A DNA stretch of 47,158 nt, from positions 1-47,158 of the forward strand of contig CBDUYN010000067.1 of NCBI GenBank assembly GCA_965371445.1. Direction: 5' to 3'. The notes beneath the pieces are model-generated. The model saw only the letters and a list, made by a program, of their open reading frames with translations. It had not been told where the DNA came from and searched no databases. This DNA is from DASWIG01 sp965371445. Its GTDB lineage: Bacteria; Acidobacteriota; Thermoanaerobaculia; Multivoradales; J023. Every line of letters starts with the position of its first letter. Positions within the stretch are counted from its first letter, which is position 1. Positions 1 through 8,985 of the stretch are shown in pieces. Both the position numbers and the translations under genes were made by a program.

Positions 1-313
<313 letters not shown>

Positions 314-394
314 ATTTGACCTTGAGTCTGAATCTTGAGCGGATCTCATCGTCTTGACCCGATACGTTGTCGCCAGATCTTTCAATTCCAGGTT

Positions 395-512
395 TTCCGG
401 TGGCTGTGGCGAGGGGGAAACACCCGTTCCCATTCCGAACACGGCAGTTAAGCCCCTCAGCGCCGATGGTACTGCACGGGTAACTGTGTGGGAGAGTAGG
501 TCGCCGCCGGGA
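395..512 (+). rRNA. 5S ribosomal RNA
   Basis: This is a 118-nt RNA of standard length. The 5' strand TTCCGGTGGC (395-404) pairs with the 3' strand GCCGCCGGGA (503-512) to form helix I. The conserved internal core CCCGTTCCCATTCCGAACACGG is at about 423-444, followed by GTTAAGCCCC. It follows 23S in the usual order and is closed by a strong hairpin at 522-552. Ends are set from helix I pairing and could be off by one or two bases. Confidence 0.95.
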
Positions 513-521
513 ATGATTTTC

Positions 522-552
522 AAACGGCTCTCAGGACTCCTGAGAGCCGTTT
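522..552 (+). terminator. rRNA operon intrinsic terminator
   Basis: A perfect 15-bp inverted repeat (AAACGGCTCTCAGGA, one base, then its complement) starts ten bases after the 5S gene. The following T run is short (TTTCCTT), but the stem is long and the position fits the end of an rRNA operon. Confidence 0.85.
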
Positions 553-618
553 CCTTATGCTCTCGTTTCCGAGGCCCGGGGCCAAGCCGCCCCGCCGGGC
601 CCGGCCGCGGCGGCGGCC

Positions 619-648
619 TTGACACCCGAGGGGCGCTGCCGGTACGCT
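619..648 (+). promoter_or_regulatory. Candidate sigma-70 promoter of topA
   Basis: A perfect TTGACA at 619-624 is followed after 18 bp by TACGCT at 643-648, which keeps the TA...T pattern of a -10 box. Transcription would start near 655, giving a leader of about 59 nt before the topA ATG. This is motif evidence only; a random match is possible in this GC-rich DNA, but a perfect -35 box is rare here. Confidence 0.5.
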
Positions 649-713
649 TCCGTCCCCCCGATGCGGAGAGGAGCGAGCCTCTCTCCGCGGGCACAACCAG
701 GTGAGACCCCCAT

Positions 714-3362
714 ATGTCCGACGGAAAATACCTCGTCGTCGTCGAGTCGCCCGCGAAGGCGAAGACCATCAGCCGATTCCTCGGTCCCGAGTACCAGGTC
801 GAAGCGAGCTACGGCCACGTCCGCGACCTGCCGCAGAGCGCCAAGGAGATCCCCGCCGCCGTCCGCGGCCAGAGTTGGGCACGCCTGGGTGTGAACATCG
901 AGGCCGACTTCGCGCCGGTCTACGTCATCCCGTCGGACAAGAAAAAGCACGTCAACAGGCTAAAGGACGCCCTCAAGAGCGCCAAGGGGCTCTTGCTCGC
1001 GACCGATGAAGACCGCGAGGGCGAGTCGATCAGCTGGCACGTGCTCCAACTCCTGAAGCCGAAGAAGGGGCAGGACGTCCGCCGCATCGTGTTCCACGAG
1101 GTCACCCCCGAGGCGATCAAGGAGGCCCTCGCCTCGCCCCGCCAGATCGACGAGAACCTCGTCCGGGCCCAGGAGGCGCGGCGCATCCTCGACCGCCTCT
1201 ACGGGTATTCGCTTTCGCCGCTCCTGTGGAAGCGGGTGGCGCCGGGGCTCTCCGCGGGACGCGTCCAGAGCGTCGCCGTGCGGCTCCTGGTCGAGCGCGA
1301 ACGCGAGAGGATCGCTTTTGTGTCGTCCGAGTACTGGGACCTGAGGGTGGAGCTCGAGGCCGAGGGGGGGCGTTTCCGCGCCCGCCTGCAACGGATCGGC
1401 GAACGGCGTCTTGCCGATCCGAAGAGCTTCGACGCGGCGACGGGAAAGCTCTCGAACACGAAGCGTCTGCACCTGGGCGAAGCCGCGGCCAGGAAGCTTG
1501 CGGCGGGCGCCGCCGGTTCGCGTCCGTGGACGGTCACCTCCCTGGAGACGGTGCCCGGCTCCCAGCGGCCGGCGCCGCCGTTCATCACCTCCACGCTTCA
1601 GCAGGAGGGCAACCGCAAGCTCCGTATGAGCTCGCGGCGAACCATGCGGGTCGCCCAGCGGCTCTACGAGGGCATCGACCTCGACGGCCAGCGGGAGGGT
1701 CTTATCACCTACATGCGAACCGACAGCGTGACCCTCGCCGAACGCGCCATCGCCCAGGCCCGCGACGTCGTGGCCGCGATCTACGGAGCCGACTACCTGC
1801 CTGAGACGCCCGCTCGTTACAAGACCAAGGCGAAGCGAGCCCAGGAGGCCCACGAGGCCATCCGGCCGACCGACCTCTCGCGCTGCCCGCAGGATGTACG
1901 GGCCTTCCTTGATGACGAGGAATACCGTCTCTACGAGCTCATCTGGAAGCGTACGATCGCGTGCCAGATGGTGGCGGCGCGCTTCGAGCGCACCGCGGTC
2001 GAGGTCGGCGTCGGGGTGGAGGGCGAGACCCTCACCTTCACGGTAAGCGGCCGGCAGATCGTCTTCCCGGGTTTCCTGCGAGCCTACGTCGAAGGCTCGG
2101 ACGATCCGGAGGTGCTCCTCGGCGATCAGGAGACGCTTTTGCCGGCGCTTGAGAAAGGCCAGTCGCTCGAGCCGGCCGAGGTGAACGCCGAGGGACGCTC
2201 CACCAAGCCGCCCTACCGCTACACCGAGGCAAGCCTGGTGCGAAAGCTCGAGGAAGAGGGGATCGGCCGGCCCTCGACCTACGCCTCGATCATCTCGACG
2301 ATCCAGGACCGCGACTACGCCTTCAAGAAGAGCACCGAGCTGGTGCCGACCTTTACCGCGTTTTGTGTGACGGAGCTTCTCGAAAAACAGTTCGAAGACC
2401 TCGTCGACACGCGGTTTACGGCCCGCATGGAGGACGACCTCGACGAGATCGCTGCCGGCAAGGTGTCGTGGGACGACCTCGTGTCGAGCTTCTACCGCGG
2501 TGGCAAGGCCAAGCCGGGCCTGAGCCGGCGGGTCGAGGAAAGCGAGCAGCTCTACCCCGCGATCCCGATCGGCAAGGACCCCGAGAGCGGCGAAGAGATC
2601 CAGGTCAAAGTTGGTCGCTACGGCCCCTACATCCGGCGCGGCGAAGGCGGCGCGAAAAACGCCGCCAATCTTCCCGACGGCCTGGCTCCCGACGAGCTGA
2701 CGGTGGAGCTTGCCGTCGAGCTCCTGCGCTCGAAAAACGGCGAGGACCCGCCACTTACGACCGAGCCGGTGACCGGCCGCGGCGTCACCTTGAAGAAGGG
2801 ACGATTCGGCGACTACCTGGAGCTGGAGCTTTCGGAAGAGGAGAAGGCCGCGAACGAGACGGCGAAAAAAAAGGTCAAGCCGCGGCGGACCTCACTCCCC
2901 CGGGGCCTGAAGGCCGCCGATGTCACGCCGGAGATCGCCCAGCGGCTGATTCAGCTGCCGCGCGTCCTGGGAGTCCATCCGGAGAGCGGCGAAGAGATCT
3001 CGGCCGCGATCGGCCGCTACGGGCCCTACATCAAGCACGGCGACGACTTCCGCAACGTGGAGGCCTGGGAGCGGGCCTGCGGCATCGAGCTCTCCGAGGC
3101 CCTGGAAATCTTCAAGCAGCCCAAGCCGCGCGGCCGTGGACGCAGCGCGGCGAAGACTGTGTTGAAAGAGATCGGCAAGGTCGAAGGCGCAGCCGGCGAG
3201 GTCAAGGTCCTCGACGGACGCTATGGGCCCTACGTCACCGACGGCAAGGTCAACGCGACCCTGCCGAAGGGAAGCGATCCCCAGGCGGTGACGGCGGAGC
3301 AGGCCCTGGGGCTCCTGACGGCTGCGGCGGCGAAGAAAAGGACCGGCCGCCGCCAGAAGTAG
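714..3362 (+). CDS. topA: DNA topoisomerase I (type IA)
   Basis: This type IA topoisomerase relaxes negative supercoils through a 5'-phosphotyrosine intermediate in the cytoplasm. The N-terminus is a Toprim domain beginning KYLVVVESPAKAKTI, with the acidic ATDEDREGE motif at about residues 96-104. The active-site tyrosine is Tyr333 in GLITYMRTDS. The C-terminal third carries four copies of a GRYGPYI-like unit (VGRYGPYI, KGRFGDYL, IGRYGPYI, DGRYGPYV), which are the TopA C-terminal repeat domains. It has no zinc-finger cysteines, so it is the repeat-tail form rather than the E. coli form. At 882 aa it is of normal length and intact. ATG 714 is chosen because the Toprim begins at once and CAGGTG lies about 10 bp upstream. 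It stands alone between the rRNA operon and a reductase gene 28 bp downstream. Confidence 0.97.
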   Translation: MSDGKYLVVVESPAKAKTISRFLGPEYQVEASYGHVRDLPQSAKEIPAAVRGQSWARLGVNIEADFAPVYVIPSDKKKHVNRLKDALKSAKGLLLATDEDREGESISWHVLQLLKPKKGQDVRRIVFHEVTPEAIKEALASPRQIDENLVRAQEARRILDRLYGYSLSPLLWKRVAPGLSAGRVQSVAVRLLVERERERIAFVSSEYWDLRVELEAEGGRFRARLQRIGERRLADPKSFDAATGKLSNTKRLHLGEAAARKLAAGAAGSRPWTVTSLETVPGSQRPAPPFITSTLQQEGNRKLRMSSRRTMRVAQRLYEGIDLDGQREGLITYMRTDSVTLAERAIAQARDVVAAIYGADYLPETPARYKTKAKRAQEAHEAIRPTDLSRCPQDVRAFLDDEEYRLYELIWKRTIACQMVAARFERTAVEVGVGVEGETLTFTVSGRQIVFPGFLRAYVEGSDDPEVLLGDQETLLPALEKGQSLEPAEVNAEGRSTKPPYRYTEASLVRKLEEEGIGRPSTYASIISTIQDRDYAFKKSTELVPTFTAFCVTELLEKQFEDLVDTRFTARMEDDLDEIAAGKVSWDDLVSSFYRGGKAKPGLSRRVEESEQLYPAIPIGKDPESGEEIQVKVGRYGPYIRRGEGGAKNAANLPDGLAPDELTVELAVELLRSKNGEDPPLTTEPVTGRGVTLKKGRFGDYLELELSEEEKAANETAKKKVKPRRTSLPRGLKAADVTPEIAQRLIQLPRVLGVHPESGEEISAAIGRYGPYIKHGDDFRNVEAWERACGIELSEALEIFKQPKPRGRGRSAAKTVLKEIGKVEGAAGEVKVLDGRYGPYVTDGKVNATLPKGSDPQAVTAEQALGLLTAAAAKKRTGRRQK

Positions 3363-3390
3363 CCCGTTTGACAAGCTCCGGGAGGCCCGG

Positions 3391-4425
3391 ATGCGAAAGA
3401 TCGTCATTCACCGGCCCGGCGCCCACGACCGGCTCGTCGTCGAGACGTCCGAAGACCGCGAGCCGGGCCCTGGCGAGGTGGCCCTCGAAGTCGATGCGAT
3501 CGGCGTCAACTACGCCGACTGCCTGGTGCGGATGGGCCTCTACCGTTCCGCCAAGGACTTCGTCGGCTACCCGATCTGTCCCGGCTTCGAGGTCGCGGGA
3601 CGCGTTGCCGCGACGGGGTCCGGCGTCGAGGACCTCGAGGTGGGAGAGCGCGCTTTCGCCGTCACCCTCTTCGACGGTTACGCGACCCGCGTCGTCGTGC
3701 CCCGCGACCAGGTCTTCGCCGTTCCAACGCCTGCGCTTTCGCAGGAAGAGCTGGCGGGCTTCCCCACCGTCTTCCTGACCGCCTGGTACGGACTTTTTGG
3801 CCTCGCTCATCCGCGCGGCGGCGAGACGGCGCTCGTGCATTCGGCGGCGGGGGGCGTGGGCGGAGCACTGATCCAGCTCTTGAAGGTCGCGGGTTGCCGG
3901 GCGGTCGGCATCGTTGGTTCAGCGCACAAGGTGCAGTTGGCCGAAAGCCTCGGCGCCGTCGCCGTCGTCGACAAGTCGTCCGAGGACCTCTGGGCCGCCG
4001 CCCGCCGCCACGCTCCCGAGGGCTACGACCTCGTCTTCGACGCCAACGGTGCCGAGACGCTGCGTTCAAGCTATGCGCACCTGCGCGCGCCGGGCAAGCT
4101 CGTCGTCTACGGATTCCACACGATGCTGCGGCGCGGGCGGAGCCGTCCCAGCTGGCTGAAGCTCGCGACCAGCTACCTCAAGACGCCGCGCTTCCATCCG
4201 CTTGAGATGACGAACCGCAACAAGAGCGTCCTGGCGTTCAACCTGAGCTACCTCTTCGCCGAAAGGGAGGTCCTTGCCGAGTCGATGGAGTCGCTCCTGG
4301 GATGGCTCGCCGAGGGGCGGATCCGGCCGTTGCCGGTGACGGTGGTGCCGTTCGAGGAGGTGGCCCGGGCGCACGAGGCGTTGGAGTCCGGGGAAACGAC
4401 GGGGAAGCTCGTCTTGAGAGTGTGA
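3391..4425 (+). CDS. VAT-1-like medium-chain oxidoreductase (quinone oxidoreductase family)
   Basis: This 344-aa protein is an NAD(P)H-dependent medium-chain reductase of the quinone oxidoreductase/VAT-1 branch. The N-terminal GroES-like domain starts MRKIVIHRPGAHDRL and lacks the catalytic and structural zinc cysteines of classical alcohol dehydrogenases. A nucleotide-binding motif, HSAAGGVGGALIQLLK, lies at about residues 150-165. The long C-terminal segment after YGFHTML, with a conserved LEMTNRNKSVLAFNL stretch, is typical of VAT-1 homologues and separates it from zeta-crystallin proper. The substrate is not known. It may be co-transcribed with topA, which ends 28 bp upstream. The next gene is convergent, and the 125-bp gap between them holds no clear terminator. 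Confidence 0.85.
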   Translation: MRKIVIHRPGAHDRLVVETSEDREPGPGEVALEVDAIGVNYADCLVRMGLYRSAKDFVGYPICPGFEVAGRVAATGSGVEDLEVGERAFAVTLFDGYATRVVVPRDQVFAVPTPALSQEELAGFPTVFLTAWYGLFGLAHPRGGETALVHSAAGGVGGALIQLLKVAGCRAVGIVGSAHKVQLAESLGAVAVVDKSSEDLWAAARRHAPEGYDLVFDANGAETLRSSYAHLRAPGKLVVYGFHTMLRRGRSRPSWLKLATSYLKTPRFHPLEMTNRNKSVLAFNLSYLFAEREVLAESMESLLGWLAEGRIRPLPVTVVPFEEVARAHEALESGETTGKLVLRV

Positions 4426-4550
4426 TTCGCGTCGACCCCAAACGAGGCGGATCCAAGTGCCTGCGGCCGTCTCGATCGGCCGGTCCGACACCCGATTCTT
4501 CTGGGGCGAACCTTGCTCTCGGCGGCACCCATGTAGGAACCGACAAGCGG

Positions 4551-7500
4551 CTAAGCCGGGCTCGCCTCCGCCGACGCCTCCCCAATCCCCTCCGGCACCT
4601 CCACCGACGAGCTCTCGAACACGTTGTGGAAGTCCTCCAGGATCCGGTAGATGACCGGCACCAGCACCAATGTGATCGCCGTCGCGAAGACCACCCCGAA
4701 GCCCAGGCTGATCGCCATCGGGATCAGGAACCGTGCCTGGAGGCTGGTCTCGAAGATCATCGGCGTCAGGCCGAAAAACGTCGTCAGCGTCGTCAGGAGG
4801 ATCGGACGGAACCGGCGCTGGGCCGACGTCAGGAGCGCCTCGTCGAGCGCTACGCCCTCGCGGCGCATGCGGTTGATCTGGTCGATCAGGATGAGCGAGT
4901 CGTTGACCACGACGCCGGTCAATGCCACCATGCCGAAAAACGACAGCATCGAAAGGTTCATCCCCATCAGGAGATGTCCGGCGACGGCGCCGACGAAACC
5001 GAAAGGAATCACCGACATGATGATGAGTGGTTGAGTGTAGCTACGAAACGGAACCGCCAGAAGCGTGAAGATGACAAGAAGCGCGACGACGAAGTTGAGA
5101 AACAGGCTTTTCATAGAGTCGGCTCGTTCGCGCTCCTCGCCTTCAAAGTCGAACGCCAGGCCCTGGAAGTCGGCGACGAGCGCCGGCAGGACCTCGTCTT
5201 TCAGGTTGGCGTTGATCTCGCTGGCGTTGGCCGCGTCTTCGTCGACGTCGGCGGTGACGGTGACGACGCGGCGCCGGTCGACGCGGCGTAGCGTCGCGTA
5301 GCTGCGGCCCTCCTCGACTCTCGCCACCGTGTCAAAAGTCGTCTCGGTGCCGTCGGCGAGGCGGATGCGCATCGCCTCGACGTCGCCGCGGCTCGTGCGC
5401 TCGGCCTCCGGGTAGCGCACCATGACCTTGAGCTCGTCGCGGCCCCGCTGGATGCGCTGCGCCTCCTCGCCGTAAAAGCCCTGGCGCACCTGGCGGGCGA
5501 GCTCGCGGCGGGTGAGGCCCAGGGCGCGTCCCTCGGGCGTCACGTCGAGCTTCAGCTCACGCTTTCCCGGCACGAAGGAGTCGGCGACGTCGGTGATGCC
5601 GGGATACTCCGCCAGGAGCTCCTTCAGACGCTCCACCGCGACGAGCAGCGTCTCGAAGTCCTGGTGCGCGAGCTGGACGCTGATCGCGTCACCCGCCGAG
5701 AAGATGGTCGCCTGAAAAGTCAAGGAGGTGGCACCGGGTACCTCGCCCACCTTCGAGCGCCACCGGTTCATGAGCTCGGTCGAGGAGACGCCTCGGGTCT
5801 CGCCCTTCAGGAGCTCGACCTGGACCTGCGCCAGGTGTCCCCCCGAGCCGGTCGTCGCCCCCATCGAAATCGGGCCGCGGCCGCCTGTGGCGGGTTGCTC
5901 GCCGAGGGTCGTGTTGACATGGCCGAGCAGCGGCTCGTCGAGCCCGCTTTCCACGTCGAACTCCCGGCCGACCTCGACGGCGGCCTGCTCGATGCGCGCG
6001 GCGATCGCTTCGGTCTGGGCGACCGGCGTCCCCTGAGGCATCTCGAGGAAGCCGGTCATGTCGTCGGCGTCGACCGCCGGCATCAGGTTGAACTTGATCC
6101 AACCGGCGGCCACCACGCCGCCGGCCAGCGAGAGGATCACCACCGCCACCGCCGCCGTCAGGTAGCGCCAGTCGAGCGCCCGGGAGAGGAAGCGCTCGTA
6201 GGGCGTGCCGATGACCCATTCGAGGCCCCGGGAAACCCGAGAACGCAAGGCTTCATGGAGGCGCAAGAGCGGTTTGAAGGGTGCCAGAAGCATCTGCAAG
6301 AGCTTGGGAACACGATCCCCCGAGAGATGCGCCGGCAGGATCAGGAGGCACTCCAGGAGTGACATCAGGAGGACCGAGATCACGACCAGCGGGATGTTGC
6401 GCATGACCTTGCCCATCAGCCCCTCGACGAAGACCAGCGGGAGGAAAGCGGCGATCGACGTCAAAACCGCGAAGGTCACGGGCATCGCCATCTCCCGCAC
6501 CCCGAGGATCGCCGCGTCGAGGCTCTTCATCCCCTGCTGGCGGTATTCGAAGACGTTCTCGCCGACGATGATCGCGTCGTCGACCACGATTCCCAGGGAG
6601 ACGATGAAGGCAAAGAGCGAGATCATGTTGATCGTGACGTCGAAGTGCGGCAGGAGCCACAGGCCGCCCAGGAACGAGATCGGAATCCCCATCGTCGTCC
6701 AGAAGGCGAGGCGCAGGTCGAGGAAGAGGGCGAGGCAGAGGAAGACCAGGAAGAGCCCGAGGCGGGCGTTTTTCAAGAGCAGGCCGATACGCTGGCGCAG
6801 AATCACCGAGGTGTCCTGCCAGGTGGCGATCTCCACACCCGCCGGCAGCGCCTCGCGTATCCCCCCGACGTATTCGTCGACCGTGCGGGAGATCTCCAGG
6901 ACCCCCTCGTCGCCCGTGCGGTAGACCTTGACCAGAGCCGCCGGACGGCCGTCGAAGCGCGACGTGACGTCGGTGTCGGCAAAACCGTCGACGACGGTGG
7001 CGACGTCGCCAAGCAGGACCCGGGTGCCGTCGCCGCGGGTCAGGAGCACGATCTCCTCGAACTCGCCGCCGCGGTACTTCTGGCCCTGGGTGCGGAGCAA
7101 GATCTCGCCGCCGGCGGTCTTGACGGCGCCGGCGGGCAGGTCGAGCGAGGCGCCGCGCACGGCGTCGGCGACCTGGCTGAAGGTCAGGCCGTGGCGGCGG
7201 AGCTTCTCTTCCGAGAGCTCGATCGAAATCTCGTAGGGCGGCAGGCCGCGGACCTCGGCCTGCGAGATCGCCGCCGTGCCGGTCAGGTCGTCGCGCACCC
7301 GGTCGGCGAGGGTGGCAAGGATCTTTCTCGGCACTTCGCCGTAGACGACGAGGCTCACCACCTCGCGGCGGCTGACGACCTCGGAGATGACCGGCTGCTC
7401 GATCTCCTCCGGGAAGGTGATGATCCGGTCGACCGCCGCCTTGACCTCGTCGAGCACCCGGCGCTCCTCGGCGTCGTCCTCGAGCTCGACGCTCACGGCG

Positions 7501-7793
7501 CCGGCCCCCTCGGCCGCCGTCGAGGTGATGCGCTTGATGCCGTCGATCGAGGCGATCGCCTCCTCGATGCGCACCACGACGCCCTCCTCGGTCTCCGCCG
7601 GCGTCGAGCCGGGGTAGACGACGGAGATGGTGATCGTGTCGATCGAGAGCTCCGGGAAGACCTCGACGACGATCGAGGCGAGCGAGAGCCCACCCGCCAC
7701 GAGGACGAAAAGCATCAGGAGGTTCGACGCCACGTGATGGCCGGCGAACCAGGCGAGCGGTCCCTTGGGACGGCGGCCGTCGTTCTCAGGCAT
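4551..7793 (-). CDS. RND efflux pump, inner-membrane transporter (AcrB/HAE1-like)
   Basis: This is a 1080-aa resistance-nodulation-division transporter, the proton-driven inner-membrane part of a tripartite exporter. The N-terminus has TM1 (ASNLLMLFVLVAGGLSLASI) followed by the porter-domain signature FPELSIDTITISVVYPGSTP. TM4 carries the paired aspartates of the proton relay in GIVVDDAIIVGENVFE, and the second half repeats the fold with GVVVNDSLILIDQINR in TM10. Length is normal and the frame is intact. Its ATG overlaps the end of the membrane-fusion gene by eight bases (ATGCCTGA), so the two are translationally coupled. It is the last gene of the tetR-OMF-MFP-RND operon. Substrate cannot be read from sequence; the heavy-metal subgroup is unlikely because its metal-site motifs are not evident. 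Confidence 0.93.
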   Translation of the reverse strand: MPENDGRRPKGPLAWFAGHHVASNLLMLFVLVAGGLSLASIVVEVFPELSIDTITISVVYPGSTPAETEEGVVVRIEEAIASIDGIKRITSTAAEGAGAVSVELEDDAEERRVLDEVKAAVDRIITFPEEIEQPVISEVVSRREVVSLVVYGEVPRKILATLADRVRDDLTGTAAISQAEVRGLPPYEISIELSEEKLRRHGLTFSQVADAVRGASLDLPAGAVKTAGGEILLRTQGQKYRGGEFEEIVLLTRGDGTRVLLGDVATVVDGFADTDVTSRFDGRPAALVKVYRTGDEGVLEISRTVDEYVGGIREALPAGVEIATWQDTSVILRQRIGLLLKNARLGLFLVFLCLALFLDLRLAFWTTMGIPISFLGGLWLLPHFDVTINMISLFAFIVSLGIVVDDAIIVGENVFEYRQQGMKSLDAAILGVREMAMPVTFAVLTSIAAFLPLVFVEGLMGKVMRNIPLVVISVLLMSLLECLLILPAHLSGDRVPKLLQMLLAPFKPLLRLHEALRSRVSRGLEWVIGTPYERFLSRALDWRYLTAAVAVVILSLAGGVVAAGWIKFNLMPAVDADDMTGFLEMPQGTPVAQTEAIAARIEQAAVEVGREFDVESGLDEPLLGHVNTTLGEQPATGGRGPISMGATTGSGGHLAQVQVELLKGETRGVSSTELMNRWRSKVGEVPGATSLTFQATIFSAGDAISVQLAHQDFETLLVAVERLKELLAEYPGITDVADSFVPGKRELKLDVTPEGRALGLTRRELARQVRQGFYGEEAQRIQRGRDELKVMVRYPEAERTSRGDVEAMRIRLADGTETTFDTVARVEEGRSYATLRRVDRRRVVTVTADVDEDAANASEINANLKDEVLPALVADFQGLAFDFEGEERERADSMKSLFLNFVVALLVIFTLLAVPFRSYTQPLIIMSVIPFGFVGAVAGHLLMGMNLSMLSFFGMVALTGVVVNDSLILIDQINRMRREGVALDEALLTSAQRRFRPILLTTLTTFFGLTPMIFETSLQARFLIPMAISLGFGVVFATAITLVLVPVIYRILEDFHNVFESSSVEVPEGIGEASAEASPA

Positions 7794-8985
7794 CGCCGAG
7801 TCCTTCGGTCAGCTCCGCAGAAGCGTCGGCGGTTCGTACCTGCATGCCGTCGGTGACCACGTCGAGCGAGCTCGTGACGATCTTCTCGCCCGCCTTGAGG
7901 CCCGAGCCGATCAGCACCCGGTCGCGCTCGCGGCGCAGCACCCGGACATCGCGGATCTCCAAGACGTCGCCCTCGACGACCCAGACCTTGCCGCCTTCGC
8001 GCAGGGCGTGGCGCGACACGACGACCGCGTCCTCGACCTCGTGCCCCTCGATCACGACGTCGACGAAGGTGCCGGCGAGAAGCGGCGGCCGTCCCTCCGT
8101 GCCGGCGAAGGGATTCTCGACCAGGACGACGACGTGGACCATGCGCGAGCGTGCGTCGACGCGCCCCTCGAGACGGTCCACCCGCCCGCGCCAGGTGTGG
8201 CGCGCGCCGGCGAAGTCGGCGCTGACGCGAGCTGGCGGGCCCGAGCTCGCGGCGCCGTCGGGGCGGACGTTGCCCGGCAGCTCGAACCATGCCAGCTCGC
8301 CGTCATCGAGCGGCACGCGGATCTCGACGGCGTCGGTGCCGTAGACCGTAGCGACGCGCTGGCCGCTCACCACCAGTTGCCCGGGATCGACGCTTTCGTC
8401 GACGACGAGGCCGTCGAAGAGAAGCGACACGCGGGTCCGCTCGAGGTTGAGCTCCGCCAAGGCGAGGTCGGCCTCGGCGGCGGCCAGCCGGGCGCGGGCT
8501 TCCCGGATCTGCGGCTCGCGCACGAGCAGCGACGGCGGCTCTTCGCCCAGGTGGACCTCGTCCCACTCGGCGCCTGCCGCGGCGGCCTCGGCGGCCTCGC
8601 GCTCGAGGAGCGTCTCGGCGCTCGCGACCGCGGCTCTGCCGCGCTCGACGGCGAGCTCGTAGTCGCGCGCTTCGATCGTGAAAAGTGTCGTCCCGGCGCG
8701 AAAGCGCCCGCCCGAGACCATCGACGGCGACACCTCGACGACGCGACCGGTCACCTGCGGCGCGAGCTCCACCGAGACCCGCGGGCTGATCTCGCCCTGG
8801 CCGACGACCTCGAGGCGGACGTCGCTCAAGCGGACCTCCCGGACCTCCACCAGCGGCCCGAGGACGGGTCGCTCGACCCTCTGGGGCGGCTTGCGCGACT
8901 TGACGAGCGCCATGGTGGCGCCGGCACCGATCGCCAGGACGACGATGGGTAAGACGACTTTCAAGAACGAACGGGAACGGGACAT
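7786..8985 (-). CDS. RND efflux membrane fusion protein (AcrA/MexA-like)
   Basis: This 399-aa periplasmic adaptor links the RND pump to the outer-membrane factor. An N-terminal membrane anchor (residues 8-26, VVLPIVVLAIGAGATMAL) is followed by a split lipoyl domain: VELAPQVTGRVVEVSP at about 70-85 and the return strand FDGLVVDESVDPGQLV near 195-210. Between them is an alpha-helical hairpin rich in Ala/Glu/Arg. The C-terminal beta-barrel includes a GTFVDVVIEG strand. The start is well supported by AGGAGG 8 bp upstream of the ATG. The preceding gene's stop shares one base with this start (TGATG). Confidence 0.92.
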   Translation of the reverse strand: MSRSRSFLKVVLPIVVLAIGAGATMALVKSRKPPQRVERPVLGPLVEVREVRLSDVRLEVVGQGEISPRVSVELAPQVTGRVVEVSPSMVSGGRFRAGTTLFTIEARDYELAVERGRAAVASAETLLEREAAEAAAAGAEWDEVHLGEEPPSLLVREPQIREARARLAAAEADLALAELNLERTRVSLLFDGLVVDESVDPGQLVVSGQRVATVYGTDAVEIRVPLDDGELAWFELPGNVRPDGAASSGPPARVSADFAGARHTWRGRVDRLEGRVDARSRMVHVVVLVENPFAGTEGRPPLLAGTFVDVVIEGHEVEDAVVVSRHALREGGKVWVVEGDVLEIRDVRVLRRERDRVLIGSGLKAGEKIVTSSLDVVTDGMQVRTADASAELTEGLGDA